The position numbers and the translations under genes are program-made. 64,000 bases of DNA from assembly GCF_030272615.1 (NCBI RefSeq), contig NC_081414.1:662294438-662358437 (forward strand). Direction: 5' to 3'. The DNA is from Cryptomeria japonica (taxonomy: Eukaryota; Streptophyta; Pinopsida; Cupressales; Cupressaceae). The notes under the pieces are model-generated. The model saw nothing but the letters and a program-made list of their open reading frames with translations, ran no database searches and was not told the DNA's origin. Shown piece by piece: positions 21,426 through 32,471 of this stretch (positions within the stretch are counted from its first letter, which is position 1; the number at the start of each line of letters is the position of its first letter).

Positions 21426-23020
21426 TGTTGTCATGTTATGACACCCTTGGTCCATCAGTAAGAACCAACCAAAGATACGATCCATGGACCAGTGCTGCCC
21501 CAGTTGATCAAGGAGAAAAGAAGAAGAATCATGAAGTATGAGGTGTTGCCTTGCCTAGACAAAGTTCCTCCCTTGGCCTTTTCTTCCTTCCCCGGAACCC
21601 CGAGGTTCCAAAGTTCCTTCTCTTTGCCTTCTCTATTTTTTCTTCTCCGGAACTCAGGAACCGGGTTCCGAAGTTCCCTCCCTTTGCTGCCTCTCCTTTC
21701 TTTTCCCAAAACTCCAGAACCCCGAGGTTACGAGGTTCCTTTCTCTTCTTCCTTTCTTTCTCTGGAACCCCGATGTTCCAAAATTCACTCTTTGCCCTTC
21801 TTTTCTTTCTCTAGAACTTCGGAACCCCAAGGTTCAGTAGTTCCTCTGGAACCCCGAGGTTCCAAAGTTCCTTCCTTAGCTTTTTTTTTTAGTTCCTCAG
21901 AACCCCGAGGTTCCCTTCTGCTCTCTTTTCTCCTTCCCGGAACCCCGAGGTTGCGAAGTTCTTTCCTTGTCATCCCCACTTCGGGAACCCGAGTTTCGGA
22001 AGTCCCCAAACTTCTTTCCGACTGGCGACACTTTTGGATGGTGTGATCAATACTCAAAGCTTTAAATGCTCCGACAACTTTTGTGACTTATGCACCTTCT
22101 TTTATGGAGGCACAAGGGTGCATTTAATGTTTTTGGCAGGATCTCCATCAGGAGAGGTACGAGGCCATGCTTGTTGTGGTGACTTATCTCATGTCTGCAT
22201 ACTCTGACTTTGGAAGGTCAGTCAATCAACCCTTCTCAGGGTTGCCTTTTGAGGGTATGGCTAGGTTGCTTGCATGCACAGAAGTCAAGTGCATGCACTT
22301 CCCAGCACTCCCAAACTGACATACAGGGGTCATGATCACTCTCGTAACCATTTTTCTATATAAAGGTTGTTAAGCCTCATTGTAAAGGGTTCTCTCCTTG
22401 CTAGCTTGAGCTATTCCATGCTCTCCCACTTCTCTTGTATTTATCTTGCATTTATGCAACTATAAGTTTGGCCATTGGCCTTATAATTAATTAAAATCAC
22501 CATTCTTGCCTTCTTTCAACTTATGTATGTTGTGTATGTTTCCTTACCTTCATCATAGGTGTAAGTTTTGTGGTTCTTCTCTCATATATGCTGTGTTAAA
22601 TTTATTTCTAAGTGTGACTTGTGGGAAACCTTCTCCCCTCTTGGCATTCAATGGATTCTAACCTTCATACATGCATTGGGATCACTCATACAACTGAAGT
22701 TTGTGCATCTCCTGGGTGTTTCAGTTAATTCTTTGTGTCATTTTGGGTAGGGAGAGAAACAAACCCTGCTTGGTGCATCACCTCCTTTTGTTTTAAGCAT
22801 TTCTCTCTTCCCTTTACCTCTGCAATTTGTTAGGATAAGCTTGGGAGTTAGTTTTGAAGTGTTGAGTTGGTTCAACACTTGCACCTGGATTGAAAAGGAA
22901 GTCGGCCTTCTCTGGAGATTCAACCCCCTTGCGCAAGGTCCCACACTTCGAGGTTGTTTCCATGTTTCACAAGGTTGCTGAGTTGATAGCTCAGCAAGGG
23001 TGCAAGCTTTTGTGATAACA
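21426..23020 (+). repeat. 3' LTR of G1
   Basis: Begins TGTTGTCATG and ends gtgataaca, 1,595 bp. It has a better kept TATA box (ctatataaag, 22356-22365) than the 5' LTR. It holds nine degenerate GGAACC...GGTTCC palindromes at 21595-22005 against seven in the 5' LTR, so the cluster has changed copy number since insertion. Confidence 0.9.
22356..22365 (+). promoter_or_regulatory. TATA box, G1 3' LTR
   Basis: ctatataaag in the position equivalent to 9383 in the 5' LTR. Confidence 0.5.
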
Positions 23021-23025
23021 TCCAC

Positions 23026-23097
23026 CACAAAATATGTGTCTAAGTCTCTTGTGATGTGTACTTATGCAAGATGAAAAGGTGAAAGTTAATTAGTATG
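23026..23097 (+). repeat. R1 repeat fragment
   Basis: Continues the R1 copy cut at 8548 and matches 6371-6447. It is cut again at 23097 by the next LTR. Confidence 0.65.
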
Positions 23098-24528
23098 TGA
23101 TGTCCCAATCAACACAAGCAGCAATGTTTTAGATTAGAACAAAAACCATCCATTGATCATAAAATGGATACATAGCATATCCTGAAAAAACAGTGAAAGT
23201 GCCATAGTTATTGTAAAGGAGCAGAACTGTTATAAGGATCGATCTTAGGTACCTAAAAATAAGCTATCAATCAGTTTGAAGGCAGCAAAATTGTATTGAA
23301 CAAGCAATGTAAAAAGGGGCAATGTCTCTTAAGAGACCCTATCCATTATATAAGAAATACATTTCACTGTAATAAAAAAGATGGCTTCATGGTATTCCGC
23401 ACCATATGTAAGAAGTTTTGGAAAGAACATAATTTATAAAGCACGTAATTATCATGCTAACCGATGTCAAGAGAGAATGAAGAGCAGCAGCAATTTCAAA
23501 TCAAAAGAGTGTCAATTCCCATCAAAGAAACGATTGTAGTCAGCGATTAAAGAAAGGGAATCATTAGGCAGTGATTAGTTAAAGGGAGAAGTACAATTGC
23601 TAGAAGATTGTTTAATCATTAAACAAAAGGTAAGGATGTGTCCATTCCAAAACAAGAGATGCAACCATTCTATATTATAAGTATATAAGAGGATCAATAT
23701 TCATTTCAAAAATCATCATTGGATCAGTTCTATTTCTTATTCTCATCCTCATTGGATCACTCTAGTTGAGCATTTGACCAAGTTTCAATAATCGGTTGCA
23801 TATAGAACAAGATCTAAATTAGAGAGCACCACCATTGTTGCAAGCTTATACTGTCATATCTGAAACATCACCGTTAACTATTGTTGCAAGCATATAATTT
23901 CAGATCAGAGACAGCAACATATCACAGTAAGTGATATCATCATATACCTCTGCATATTCATAGACATAAGGAACAGCAGACCATCATATAATTCTAAGCG
24001 ATATTTGGAGAGTAATTGAATAAGTTTAAGGGCCAAGATCAGACACAGCAAGAGTATCTGCAAAAACATTAAAAATTCATATTGGTATATCAGGAAAGCA
24101 CATTACATCGCTATCAGCAATAGTAAATTCTGTGAGACAATAAAGATCATCTTGCATAAACATCATTCAATATTTTAGTAAGAGCAGAGGTAATCCATTG
24201 GTTGCATTGCACTTAGTGCATATACATATATCTATTGATCTAGATGATTTTGCATACACCAAATTGCTAAATCAGAGATAGCATTGATATTGACTTCATA
24301 TCATCATATTATAAGTGAAAATCATTGTATATACTATATCAAATCATTCTTGCATTGATTATCTTTATTTTTAAGTATGAATAGTGAAATCGATGAAAGG
24401 AGTCTCTTGCAATTGATTCTTATGAGTTAAATGTTCTTACTTCATAAATAATAAGGGGACATTACAAGTGGTATCAGAGCATTGCATTTTGTGGTTATAT
24501 TGCATTATTCCTAAAATGGGACATTACA
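23098..24528 (+). mobile_element. Internally deleted LTR element
   Basis: One LTR (23098-24466, tgatgtccc...ggggacattaca) is followed two bases later by an exact initiator tRNA-Met primer site, TGGTATCAGAGC (24469-24480). About 30 bases on comes a stub of a second LTR end (ctaaaatgggacattaca, ending 24528). All of pol is gone. Flanking gtatg occurs at 23093-23097 and, two bases off the end, at 24531-24535. The insertion lies in the R1 copy. Confidence 0.7.
24469..24480 (+). other. tRNA-iMet primer-binding site
   Basis: TGGTATCAGAGC, two bases after the LTR end: the classical plant retrotransposon primer site. Confidence 0.85.
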
Positions 24529-24535
24529 GAGTATG

Positions 24536-24611
24536 CCTAAGTTGTCGATTTGGGTATGGGTGCAGGTATGATGGTACAACAATTTTTTCCTTGGTATAGG
24601 TACAGGTACAG

Positions 24612-24657
<46 letters not shown>

Positions 24658-24825
24658 AAATTTAGATAAACTTTGTAGTGTAAGTTTTTTTTTTAAATAT
24701 CAATTTTATTAGAGCCGGCTGGGCCGAACCAGTAGTGAACCCATGGCCACACCAAGACCAGACCTGGACCCAACTCGAACCCGGACCAGCACCCGGGCTC
24801 CCAGTACCACACCTGGTAACTTAGG
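24536..24825. mobile_element. Miniature element with (AT)n and GC-rich half
   Basis: 290 bp with short inverted ends CCTAAGTT / AACTTAGG, flanked by gtatg on both sides (24531-24535 and 24827-24831). It contains an AT microsatellite (24613-24654) and then an unusually GC-rich stretch (24713-24815). No coding frame. A MITE-like element is the best guess. Confidence 0.5.
24613..24654. repeat. (AT)n microsatellite
   Basis: About 21 uninterrupted AT units. Confidence 0.95.
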
Positions 24826-24831
24826 TGTATG

Positions 24832-25488
24832 TTCTATGATTGAAACACTTGAAAGTTTGATATGCCAAGCAGGCCAAGGCCCCAAATCCTAAATGATGAA
24901 ACGAAGATAACTTTGGCGCTGGAGCCAAAGTTTCTTTAACAGTTGACTATAATATTCAACTCAAATCCTCCTTTGTGTCCCTATTCTCTTAGGAACAAAA
25001 GGGTCGAAATGATGCCCCGTCAAAACCAACTGCCTGAGGAGTTAAGACCAAAGGTTAAATGTCTACCTAGGGAAAATGATTGAGTCATATTAAAAATGAC
25101 ACCAAAGGTGGGTGATGGGGCGGTCAGGCTTTGAAACACAAATCCTCCTGTGTCCCTGTTCTCTTAGGAACAAAGTCTTAAAATGATGCCCCCTCAAAAC
25201 CGACGGCCTTAGGAGTTAAGACCAAAGGTTAAATGTTCTACCTAGGGAAATTGATTTAGGCATATTAAAAATGACTCTAGATGTGGGTGATGGGGCGATC
25301 ACGCTTTACAACACAAATCCTCCTTCGTGTCCCTGTTCTCTTAGGGGCAAAGGGTTAAAATTATGCCCCCTCAAAATCGACTGCCTTAGGAGTTAGGACC
25401 AAAGGTTAAATGTTCTACCGAGGGAAAATGATTTAGGCAGATTAAAAATGACACCAAATGTGGGTGATGGGGTGGTTAGGCTTTAAAT
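24832..25488 (+). repeat. R1 repeat with three ~175-bp tandem units
   Basis: Resumes R1 and then shows three tandem units starting at 24963, 25140 and 25315, each beginning aaatcctcc. They share a block near ctcttagg...gatgccccctcaaaa and end in a ggtgatgggg...tcaggcttt block. The same unit occurs at 6548 and, partly, at 8281. Confidence 0.85.
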
Positions 25489-27078
25489 TTGATGGTCATC
25501 TATTGCCAGCAAATGATTCTTGAGTGATGCTTGAATTTCAAGATTGCCCTTACTAGTGCACACTTCGAGTCCAACATACTGACAGAAATAAAAAGGTAGC
25601 CACCAGTTATTTTAACAATTTTTTATATGTATCTACAAATAATGGGAGTGCTCAAAGTGAATAAGTAGAGTTCAACAAGTTTTAGTGGCTTTGGTTGGTT
25701 GACTTGACATTAATGGTTTTCTAGCTGATAGCATGATTGTACCTTTATGGATTCGATAGCAGCTTGATGTTATATTATCAACTTGTAGGGTTGCCTGGGT
25801 GCCTTAAAGAAAAGAATAAGAATTTACCTCTACAGTGCATACAGATGATAAATTAATTGGATCCAGCTTCATGGAGCTTCAGAAGCTGGCTTGAAATCCA
25901 GATCTTATAGTGAAGGCTAAAGATTGGAGATTTGAATAATCTAGGGCTCCATAATGGTCTAAGTTTTTGCTATGTAAAGTTATATTTTCACAGAGGTTTT
26001 ATAGTAGTTACGAAATAATACTCAATGGGACGCATGACAAACTAGAATATGTAAAGGTAGGCAAAGGCATGCCCCTAACTTATGAAATGATAGAGGACAT
26101 TGTACCCAAAAAAAAATCTCAATAATGAAACATTGCTTCTCTTTTTGCATCTACCTTTTATCTCAAAAGGGAAATGCAGCTTGTATTTACTTTTTTGGCA
26201 CCATAAGCATTGAGTTTTGTTGTTACAATTGAGTGATCTTAGGAAATAATTAGTGTTATGATCAACCATTTCAGTTTTTTCATGCCATGAAACTAATTTT
26301 TAAGTTTGTATGCATTAATGGAGCCGTTTCAAAGCAGAAAATCTTTAGAGCAGCCATATACAGAATTGTATGTCTTGGAAGGTGTACTAAATTTTGTTAA
26401 AAAATGTTATGACCTTTCCGAAAGTAGTTTTTCTGTAGCACGAATAATTATCCTCAGCAGTTAGAGCTTAGTAATATCACTGGCATCTTATCATCTAGAA
26501 TGAACACGTAATGCAGGATGACATTAGGAAAGTTCATTAAATCCTTTAGAATACTTCGTAGTTCGTGTGATATTAGACTAAATATTTGAGAGATGCGGGG
26601 ATAGTAAAGCATTTAAATAGAAAATAGATATTAAAGGTCGGTTCAATTATGGTATTGTTCTTTTACTTGACAAAGGTGAGAAGTTCCATCTTTGTAAAGA
26701 TGGCAAGGTTTTTTTTTAAGCGGCCATCTATTACCAAATGATCATACCTAATTATAATGAATTTATAGGGACTGAAGTTTCTGCTTGTGTTCGTCATAGG
26801 CTGTAGTTACTTTATTTTTGCTATTATACATTCATTGTGCGCACCGTCCTTTTAGGACATAAATTAATTCAATTCTTAGATGCCATTCAGCACTATTATT
26901 TGAGTGAGCTAGTTTTCAAATATTGTGCTCTTTCTATATTAAAATGGGTATTTCAAGATGCCTATCATCATGGAAAAGCAATTTACAGATATGTTGATTG
27001 TAAAAATTATTTGTAGGAATACATATAATTTTAAATAAAATATGTTTGAGCAATGCCAAATATTGGTTTTCTTCATAG
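25489..27078. other. No gene seen; intron-like AT-rich DNA
   Basis: About 1.6 kb with no transposon motif or long frame. The end (ttggttttcttcatag) is a good splice acceptor before the exon candidate at 27079. Confidence 0.45.
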
Positions 27079-27135
27079 GGTATACGCGTGGAAGTGTTCG
27101 TCATGCAACGCACTTCAGAACCAGCCCCTGAACAT
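27079..27135 (+). CDS. Candidate exon, unidentified host gene
   Basis: 57 bp, exactly 19 codons in phase 0, between ttttcttcatag and the donor gtaagac. It reads GIRVEVFVMQRTSEPAPEH with no stop. The phase fits both the upstream exon candidate (1673-1776) and the next one (27215). Family not recognised. Confidence 0.4.
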
Positions 27136-27214
27136 GTAAGACATTTCAATCTTTTGGTGGTTTATTAGACGAGAATTGTCTCAAACATTTGCTAACCCAT
27201 ATTATCATATTCAG

Positions 27215-27274
27215 GGCTCTTCCTGCAATACCAAGTCTCTTACCAAGAAGAATATTAAGAGGAGGGGGAAATAA
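27215..27274 (+). CDS. Candidate last exon with stop
   Basis: Acceptor atcatattcag, then 19 codons and TAA in phase 0, giving a basic C-terminus (SLTKKNIKRRGK). The intron before it is 79 bp (27136-27214). An AATAAA polyadenylation-like signal lies 74 bases after the stop. Together with the two upstream candidates this reads as the 3' end of a host gene, not of a transposon. Confidence 0.4.
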   Translation, partial: GSSCNTKSLTKKNIKRRGK

Positions 27275-27347
27275 ACCATATTGTGCACAACTCAATTATG
27301 CCATTTGTTCATTTATCATTTATCAAAATTTCTAACTCGATATTACA

Positions 27348-27353
27348 AATAAA
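27348..27353 (+). terminator. Possible polyadenylation signal
   Basis: AATAAA in an AT-rich stretch 74 bases after the candidate stop codon at 27274. The motif is common by chance in such DNA. Confidence 0.3.
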
Positions 27354-28038
27354 ATAATCGTGTATTTTTATTTTATGAGAGGCAAATTTATTAATTTGGT
27401 TTTGTTCTTGAATATCACAATATATTATTCCTTGTGTACAACAAACAATGTCGAAATATCTCCTTTGCTGCTCTTTGGGTTTATATTTCAACTCACATGA
27501 TTCATCTTGCCTTGTTTTTGTGACGTGCAACATAAAAAAAACCTATATTCTAGCCTTATGATCTGTTTATGTCAAATTGTGTACATAATTATATTTGATA
27601 AATTTTTACTAGTTGAATATTAACAATCAAATCACTAGCAATATGAAAGATCTAAATACATATGTAAACTCATTAACAATACAACAGAATATACATTTAT
27701 TATTAAATTGTGTTAGTAGCATGAGATAAAGGCCAAAGTGAATTATCAAGGAATTAGATGAAAGAAATTTGAGGTTTTGGCCTAACATTGGCACTTGGAA
27801 CTAATCTTTTAGTAGATAGTTCATTAAATAAATGCTAGCAATCACACCTTGGTGTGCAATGGTTAAGCCAAAAAGATGTGGAAGGTCAATTAGAAAAAAT
27901 TTTGATCTATTTTTTGCCTACATTTATGTAATACTTGAGATCATTTAGCAAACCACATTGTTTGCATAACAAAGTTCTCAATGGAGAAGTGATAGCATTA
28001 AATCAATTGTGCATCCACTTATAAGAATCCAAACACAA
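27354..28038. other. No gene seen
   Basis: AT-rich intergenic-type sequence without recognisable features. Confidence 0.4.
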
Positions 28039-29533
28039 TGTAATGTCCCCTTTTATCTCATCTTAGAAAATAATTAAATGATTAAAATTATGTTGTCGAA
28101 ATTAAGTAAATTTTGTGACGACTAATTTTAATTATTTAGTACAATCATAAAAGTAATTAATTCCTCAGCTTTTAAAGTGACTTATGCAATAGGAAAATTT
28201 AATAGTGTCACTTTAATAGTTTCCGCTAAAGTTGAAACTAAAAGTAGGTGGTGAAGAGTCTATAAAAGAGTAATAAGAGGTTCATTCTCAACATGCTTAG
28301 TTTTGTTATTTTCTCCTAGAGAGCTTGAAAGCCACTTTCAGTTCAGAAACTTGAGATGAAAACTTTTGGGATTTCTCAATGGATTGGATGGGAACCCAAT
28401 CCACCTTTGGTGTAGAATTCACCATCATACAGCATTGATCTGTGTTTTTGTGGTTTTTAAAATTGGTGGAATCTTATTCTAAGACCAATTTCAGGTTTGA
28501 GGCTATTAATTCATTTTCTGGACAGAATGAAATGCCATTCAAAATGAGTCTGAGGTTTTATGATGAATATTGTATTTTCATTATATGGAGCGATTACGTA
28601 TTTTCAAATATTAAACTCCTTGTTTAAGGCGTGAGTTTCATAAAGAGACATTGCTATTAAAAATATCAAATTATGTCATCTTTGTTCGATGTATATTTCT
28701 CGGTGTGAGATTTCATGGTTAAGGAAAGTTGAATATTCAAGCAGGTCGATAATTTCTATGAGGATGTGGGAGTTGTGTATGCAAACCTCGTATCCTAAGT
28801 TTATTGTGAACGACATCATTGGGAGCAGGAAAGACATCTGGAGGTGAATCATCCCACTAATGAAGTTTATAGGTTATAGGAAAGATATGCTGGCTGTTTC
28901 TCTCTTTCTTCGGCACGCCTAAGGTTGGGTCAATGATATCAATTGCTCTTGGGAGGCGTAAACACTTTGCTGTGTAATGTATATGTCTATATTCCTGGTC
29001 GATGTTGTTGGTTATTCACGTGAGATTTCTGAGAGGTGTGCGGCCCTTAAAGGATGTGTTTCCGATATAAATGTTTCCCTTGCATGGGAGTCTCCTATCC
29101 TTCAGCGTGGGTTTTCTGTTCATTTGCCATTTTCTATCTGATCTTCGCATATTTCCTTTTCTTGGAGGGGTTACATTTCCAACTGGGGATGGTTTATGAC
29201 ATTTTACGAGTTTTCTTTTCACTCACCATGAGACTTAAGAATGGTTGCAGCACTCATTTTAGAAGGTCGTAAGTCATAGTCGGATCTCATGGTATTTGGC
29301 ATGCGTTTCCAAATAAGGGAACGATATATATTTCTTCTTGGTGTGGATGTCTTCTCTCCTTAGCGTGAGCCTCTGAAGATTATCGACTGTAGTTTGTAGA
29401 GAGACGTTCCTATTGCAAAGTGCAGTCCATTTTGTATTGGCGTAGGAAATCATATTCGATCTTATTCTCTAGCCGAGTGGACTTCTTTGGGCGCAGCTCT
29501 CACTTTCCCTGCGTGGTTATACCTTTCACATTC
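28039..29533 (+). repeat. LTR-like fragment, TGTAATGTCCCC type
   Basis: Starts TGTAATGTCCCC like the G2 LTRs and has a TATA-like tataaaag at 28261. It has no clear LTR end before it meets a family B LTR fragment at about 29534. There is no coding potential beyond short chance frames. It is probably a truncated solo LTR; the right limit is uncertain. Confidence 0.5.
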
Positions 29534-30345
29534 TTTAGTGGACAAACAACGATTAATGTCAGTAGTATATAACCAAAGGTGATGATTAATAAATCAAGTT
29601 AATTCAATGTTAAAAAATAACAAAGGCAATGAAAAGGTGTGATATCATAAAGACCATCGATGATCAATTAAATATGTGATAAATCATACTATAACAAGTA
29701 TTGATGATCATTAAAGCAGCAAATTAATGAAGAAATATTAATAACAAGCATTCATTGCAAAGGGACTTATGGTAAACATCGATTAGTGTAAGAAGATCAA
29801 GTGTTAACCAAAAGGCATGACTATTTCTCAAAAGATGTAGTGATTTCTTAAAAGATTTGTCTATTATGAAATGGTATCTCTCTAAGGAGAAGTTCTACTC
29901 TTTCAAAGGGAATATGAGGATATAAGATGGGATGAGATGTGAGATTAAGAGGGTGTGAAGAATCTATTTACTATTACTGTAATCTAAAATTTCAATTCAA
30001 CAGCAACAATTTATAACATGGAGACATATATTTCAAGTATATAAATTAGAGAAGGCTTCATTAAGAGAACTGCATAATTATAGTGATTTCAATTAGGTAA
30101 AGCAATCATACTATTACTCTAATCTAAAAGTTCAATTCAACAGCAAACAATTTATAATATGGAGACATATATTTCAAGTATATAAATTAGAGAAGGCTTC
30201 ATAAAGAGAACTGCATAATTATAGTGATTTCAATTAGGTAAAGCAATCAAGTTTTAAGGCCTATAATAAGTAAACTTATACACAATTCATGCGAGTCGTA
30301 GATCAGGAACAACAATTAGAGTTGCATTAAGATCAATATCATCTT
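29534..30345 (+). repeat. 5'-truncated family B LTR
   Basis: Matches the 3' two thirds of the complete family B LTR (31670-32280), starting at the acaaacaa...taatgt block. It then jumps directly to the late internal region of family B at about 30350, so a deletion has removed the LTR end, primer site and most of the interior. Confidence 0.7.
29971..30250 (+). repeat. 140-bp tandem duplication in LTR
   Basis: 29971-30110 and 30111-30250 are nearly identical direct repeats. The other family B LTRs have one copy. Confidence 0.9.
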
Positions 30346-30349
30346 CTGA

Positions 30350-30988
30350 TAGCTACACGTTACTTCTTTTAACTCTATGATGATGTCAATAGGCATGAAC
30401 AATTGAGACTTCCTCTTGACGGGATATGTTAAGATTTTGTTTTAGTGGTTGAGAAAATTTATTTTGTCATTACTGAAGAATGAGTCCAACAGTGATATCT
30501 ATTTCAGCTCCTTCATGCATTCTAGTTGGAATCTACACGATGAATACTTCTCTAGACTTCAAGGGAGACAAATGGTAATTGAGTATGAGAATTAGATTGT
30601 TGAAATCAGAATGGCACTGCATCAGCGTGATATTTCGTTTCAAAGCCAATAGCTTATGATGATTTTCAGAAGCCTAATCCTACTGCATTAAGGTTGGAGG
30701 TTTTCTGAGGACCGTCTTCTAAGGAGTTTGTGCAACATCAGCTTATTGGTGGTCATCAAAAGATCTCTCTTATGGGTATTCAACCTAACCGCGTTTTGAG
30801 TAGATGGTACTACAAACTTTGGGATTCGGGATTTACTTTGGTAAACAAATATAGTGGCAGAAAATTGTTTCATGGTATGATAAGGATTGATAGACTTTGT
30901 GAGTTCAATGATGACAACATTAAGCAAGGAATAAGTATTGGAGTATTCTACAGGCTTAATTGGGCAAGCAATTTCAAGGAGGGGAGAC
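30350..30988 (+). pseudogene. Family B 3' internal ORF, copy 1
   Basis: Remnant of a protein found in at least three places in the window (also 34010-34500 and 47100-47758). The frame 30730-31029 reads QHQLIGGHQKISLMGIQPNR, then RKLFHGMIRIDRLCEFNDDN. It runs up to a purine tract (aaggaggggagac) and into the LTR. I do not recognise the domain; it is neither RT, RNase H nor integrase. The protein apparently lies at the very 3' end of the element. Function unknown. Confidence 0.6.
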
Positions 30989-32418
30989 TGTTATGTACCC
31001 ATCCTATCCCAAAAACCAATCCAGCATAAGAAACATATTTTGGTCCAGGTGTGGCAGACCTAGGACACCTTCAAGTTGGACAGTAATAGAAGATAATTAT
31101 GCATAACAAGAGTAGTAAAAGAAGGAATAATTATTAGTTGTCAGTAAATAGTTTTGATATGCTGCAAATTATTAGGTTGAGAGAAAGCTCCTTGCATATC
31201 TTCATGAATGATGATAGCATGCAATACATGAAAAAAGCCAATACAAGACAATGATTAAAAATAACATCAATGGTGCAGCAATTAGGATATAATGACAAGC
31301 AGAAATCAAAGGCAAGCAATTGACGATTACTAATGAAACAATGATTTATTTTAGTTACTAATAAGTAGCGATCCCATACAGGATCAGATTTGTGAACATG
31401 GTCAGCAACTTCATCAAAGCAATAACCATTTATATGCATACAAATTATGATAAAAAAACAGAGATTAGTATGTGAGAAGATGGTTGATCTTCATATTATT
31501 GGGAGCGGCTTAAGGAATTTATAACAATAATTTAATTCTACAAGGTAGTGATCAATATCAAAGAAAATGGCAACCTATATCAAGTGTTGACTCCATCACA
31601 CTCGCATGCATAAGACAACAACAATATCAAAAGGAGACGTAAGAAGTCGTTTGTTATTTGGAACAAACAATAATTAATGGGCAAACAACAATTAATGTAA
31701 GTAGTATATAACCAAAGGTGGTGGATTAATAAATCAAGTTAATTCAATGTTGAAATAACAAATGCAGCAAAAAGGTGTGATTTCATAAAGACCATTGAAG
31801 ATCAAATAAATTTGTGATTAATCATGCTATAACATGTAACCACTTAATAACAAGCATCCATTGCCAAGGGACTTTTGGTAAACACTGATTAGTGTAAGAA
31901 GACCATGTGTTAACCAAAAGGCATGACTATTTCTCAAAAGATGAGTGATTTCTTAGAAGATCTGTCTATTATGAAATGGTATCTTTCTAATGAGAAGTCA
32001 TACACTTTTAAAAGGAATATGCTGATATAAGATAGGATGAGATGTGAGAATAAGAGAGTATGAAGAATCTATGTTATTATTACTTTATTATGAAGGCTCG
32101 GTTGAGCAGCAATAATTTATAACCTGGAGGCATATATTTAAGGTATATAACTCATAGGAATTTCAATCAAGTAAAGCAGTCAAGTTTTATGGTCTATAAT
32201 AGGCAGTCTTACACACAATTCATTGCATGGTTTTAGAGTCATAGATTAGGAACAACAATTAGAGTTGCATTAAGAAATAAACTACATATCAGAAATTCAA
32301 GAAAGATGTAATCACTTTTAGTTATCTAATATCTTATTATTCAATTTTGATTGTTCGTTTGTTAAATACATTGCAATTTAATAGATATATTTTAGTTTTC
32401 CTAAAAGGGGACATTACA
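30989..32418 (+). repeat. Family B LTR, complete
   Basis: Starts TGTTATGTACCC (the copy at 47759 has TGATGTCCCC), ends ggggacattaca, 1,430 bp. It is preceded by a polypurine tract and followed by a decayed initiator tRNA-Met primer site. Internal sequence lies on both sides, so it acts as the 3' LTR of one copy and the 5' LTR of the next. Confidence 0.8.
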
Positions 32419-32420
32419 AG

Positions 32421-32432
32421 TGGTATTGAAGC
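32421..32432 (+). other. Decayed tRNA-iMet primer site
   Basis: tggtattgaagc, two bases after the LTR end, against the canonical TGGTATCAGAGC. Confidence 0.6.
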
Positions 32433-32471
32433 TAGTGAACCTATCAACCTTTTATGTAGATGTGAAAAAAA

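Larger units (their letters stand above)
8549..23020 (+). mobile_element. Ty3/gypsy Tat-like element G1
   Basis: LTR retrotransposon with paired LTRs (8549-10047 and 21426-23020). It is flanked by accac (8544-8548) and tccac (23021-23025); with one copy removed, the host sequence matches the uninterrupted R1 copy near 6366. Internal order is gag, retropepsin, an extra RNase H, RT, RNase H, integrase. No chromodomain is seen, and the C-terminus ends in the usual PVNG.HL motif. All frames carry stops or shifts. Two younger insertions lie inside: a hAT-like miniature (11360-12212) and a 5-kb solo LTR (15565-20553). Confidence 0.9.
1777..27078 (+). other. Candidate giant intron filled with transposons
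   Basis: If the exon candidates at 1673-1776 and 27079-27135 belong together, the interval is a phase-0 intron of 25,302 bp with gt...ag borders. It contains at least seven insertions, some nested three deep. Introns of this size are known in conifers; here it is an inference from splice borders and phase only. Confidence 0.35.

Noticed and set aside
24713-24820. GC-rich stretch as a second tRNA gene
   Set aside because: It contains a B-box-like aactcgaaccc, but no acceptor, D-arm or anticodon stem can be paired.
28442-29272. Short frames in the LTR-like stretch at 28039
   Set aside because: No domain, no partner frame and inside a sequence that begins as an LTR.
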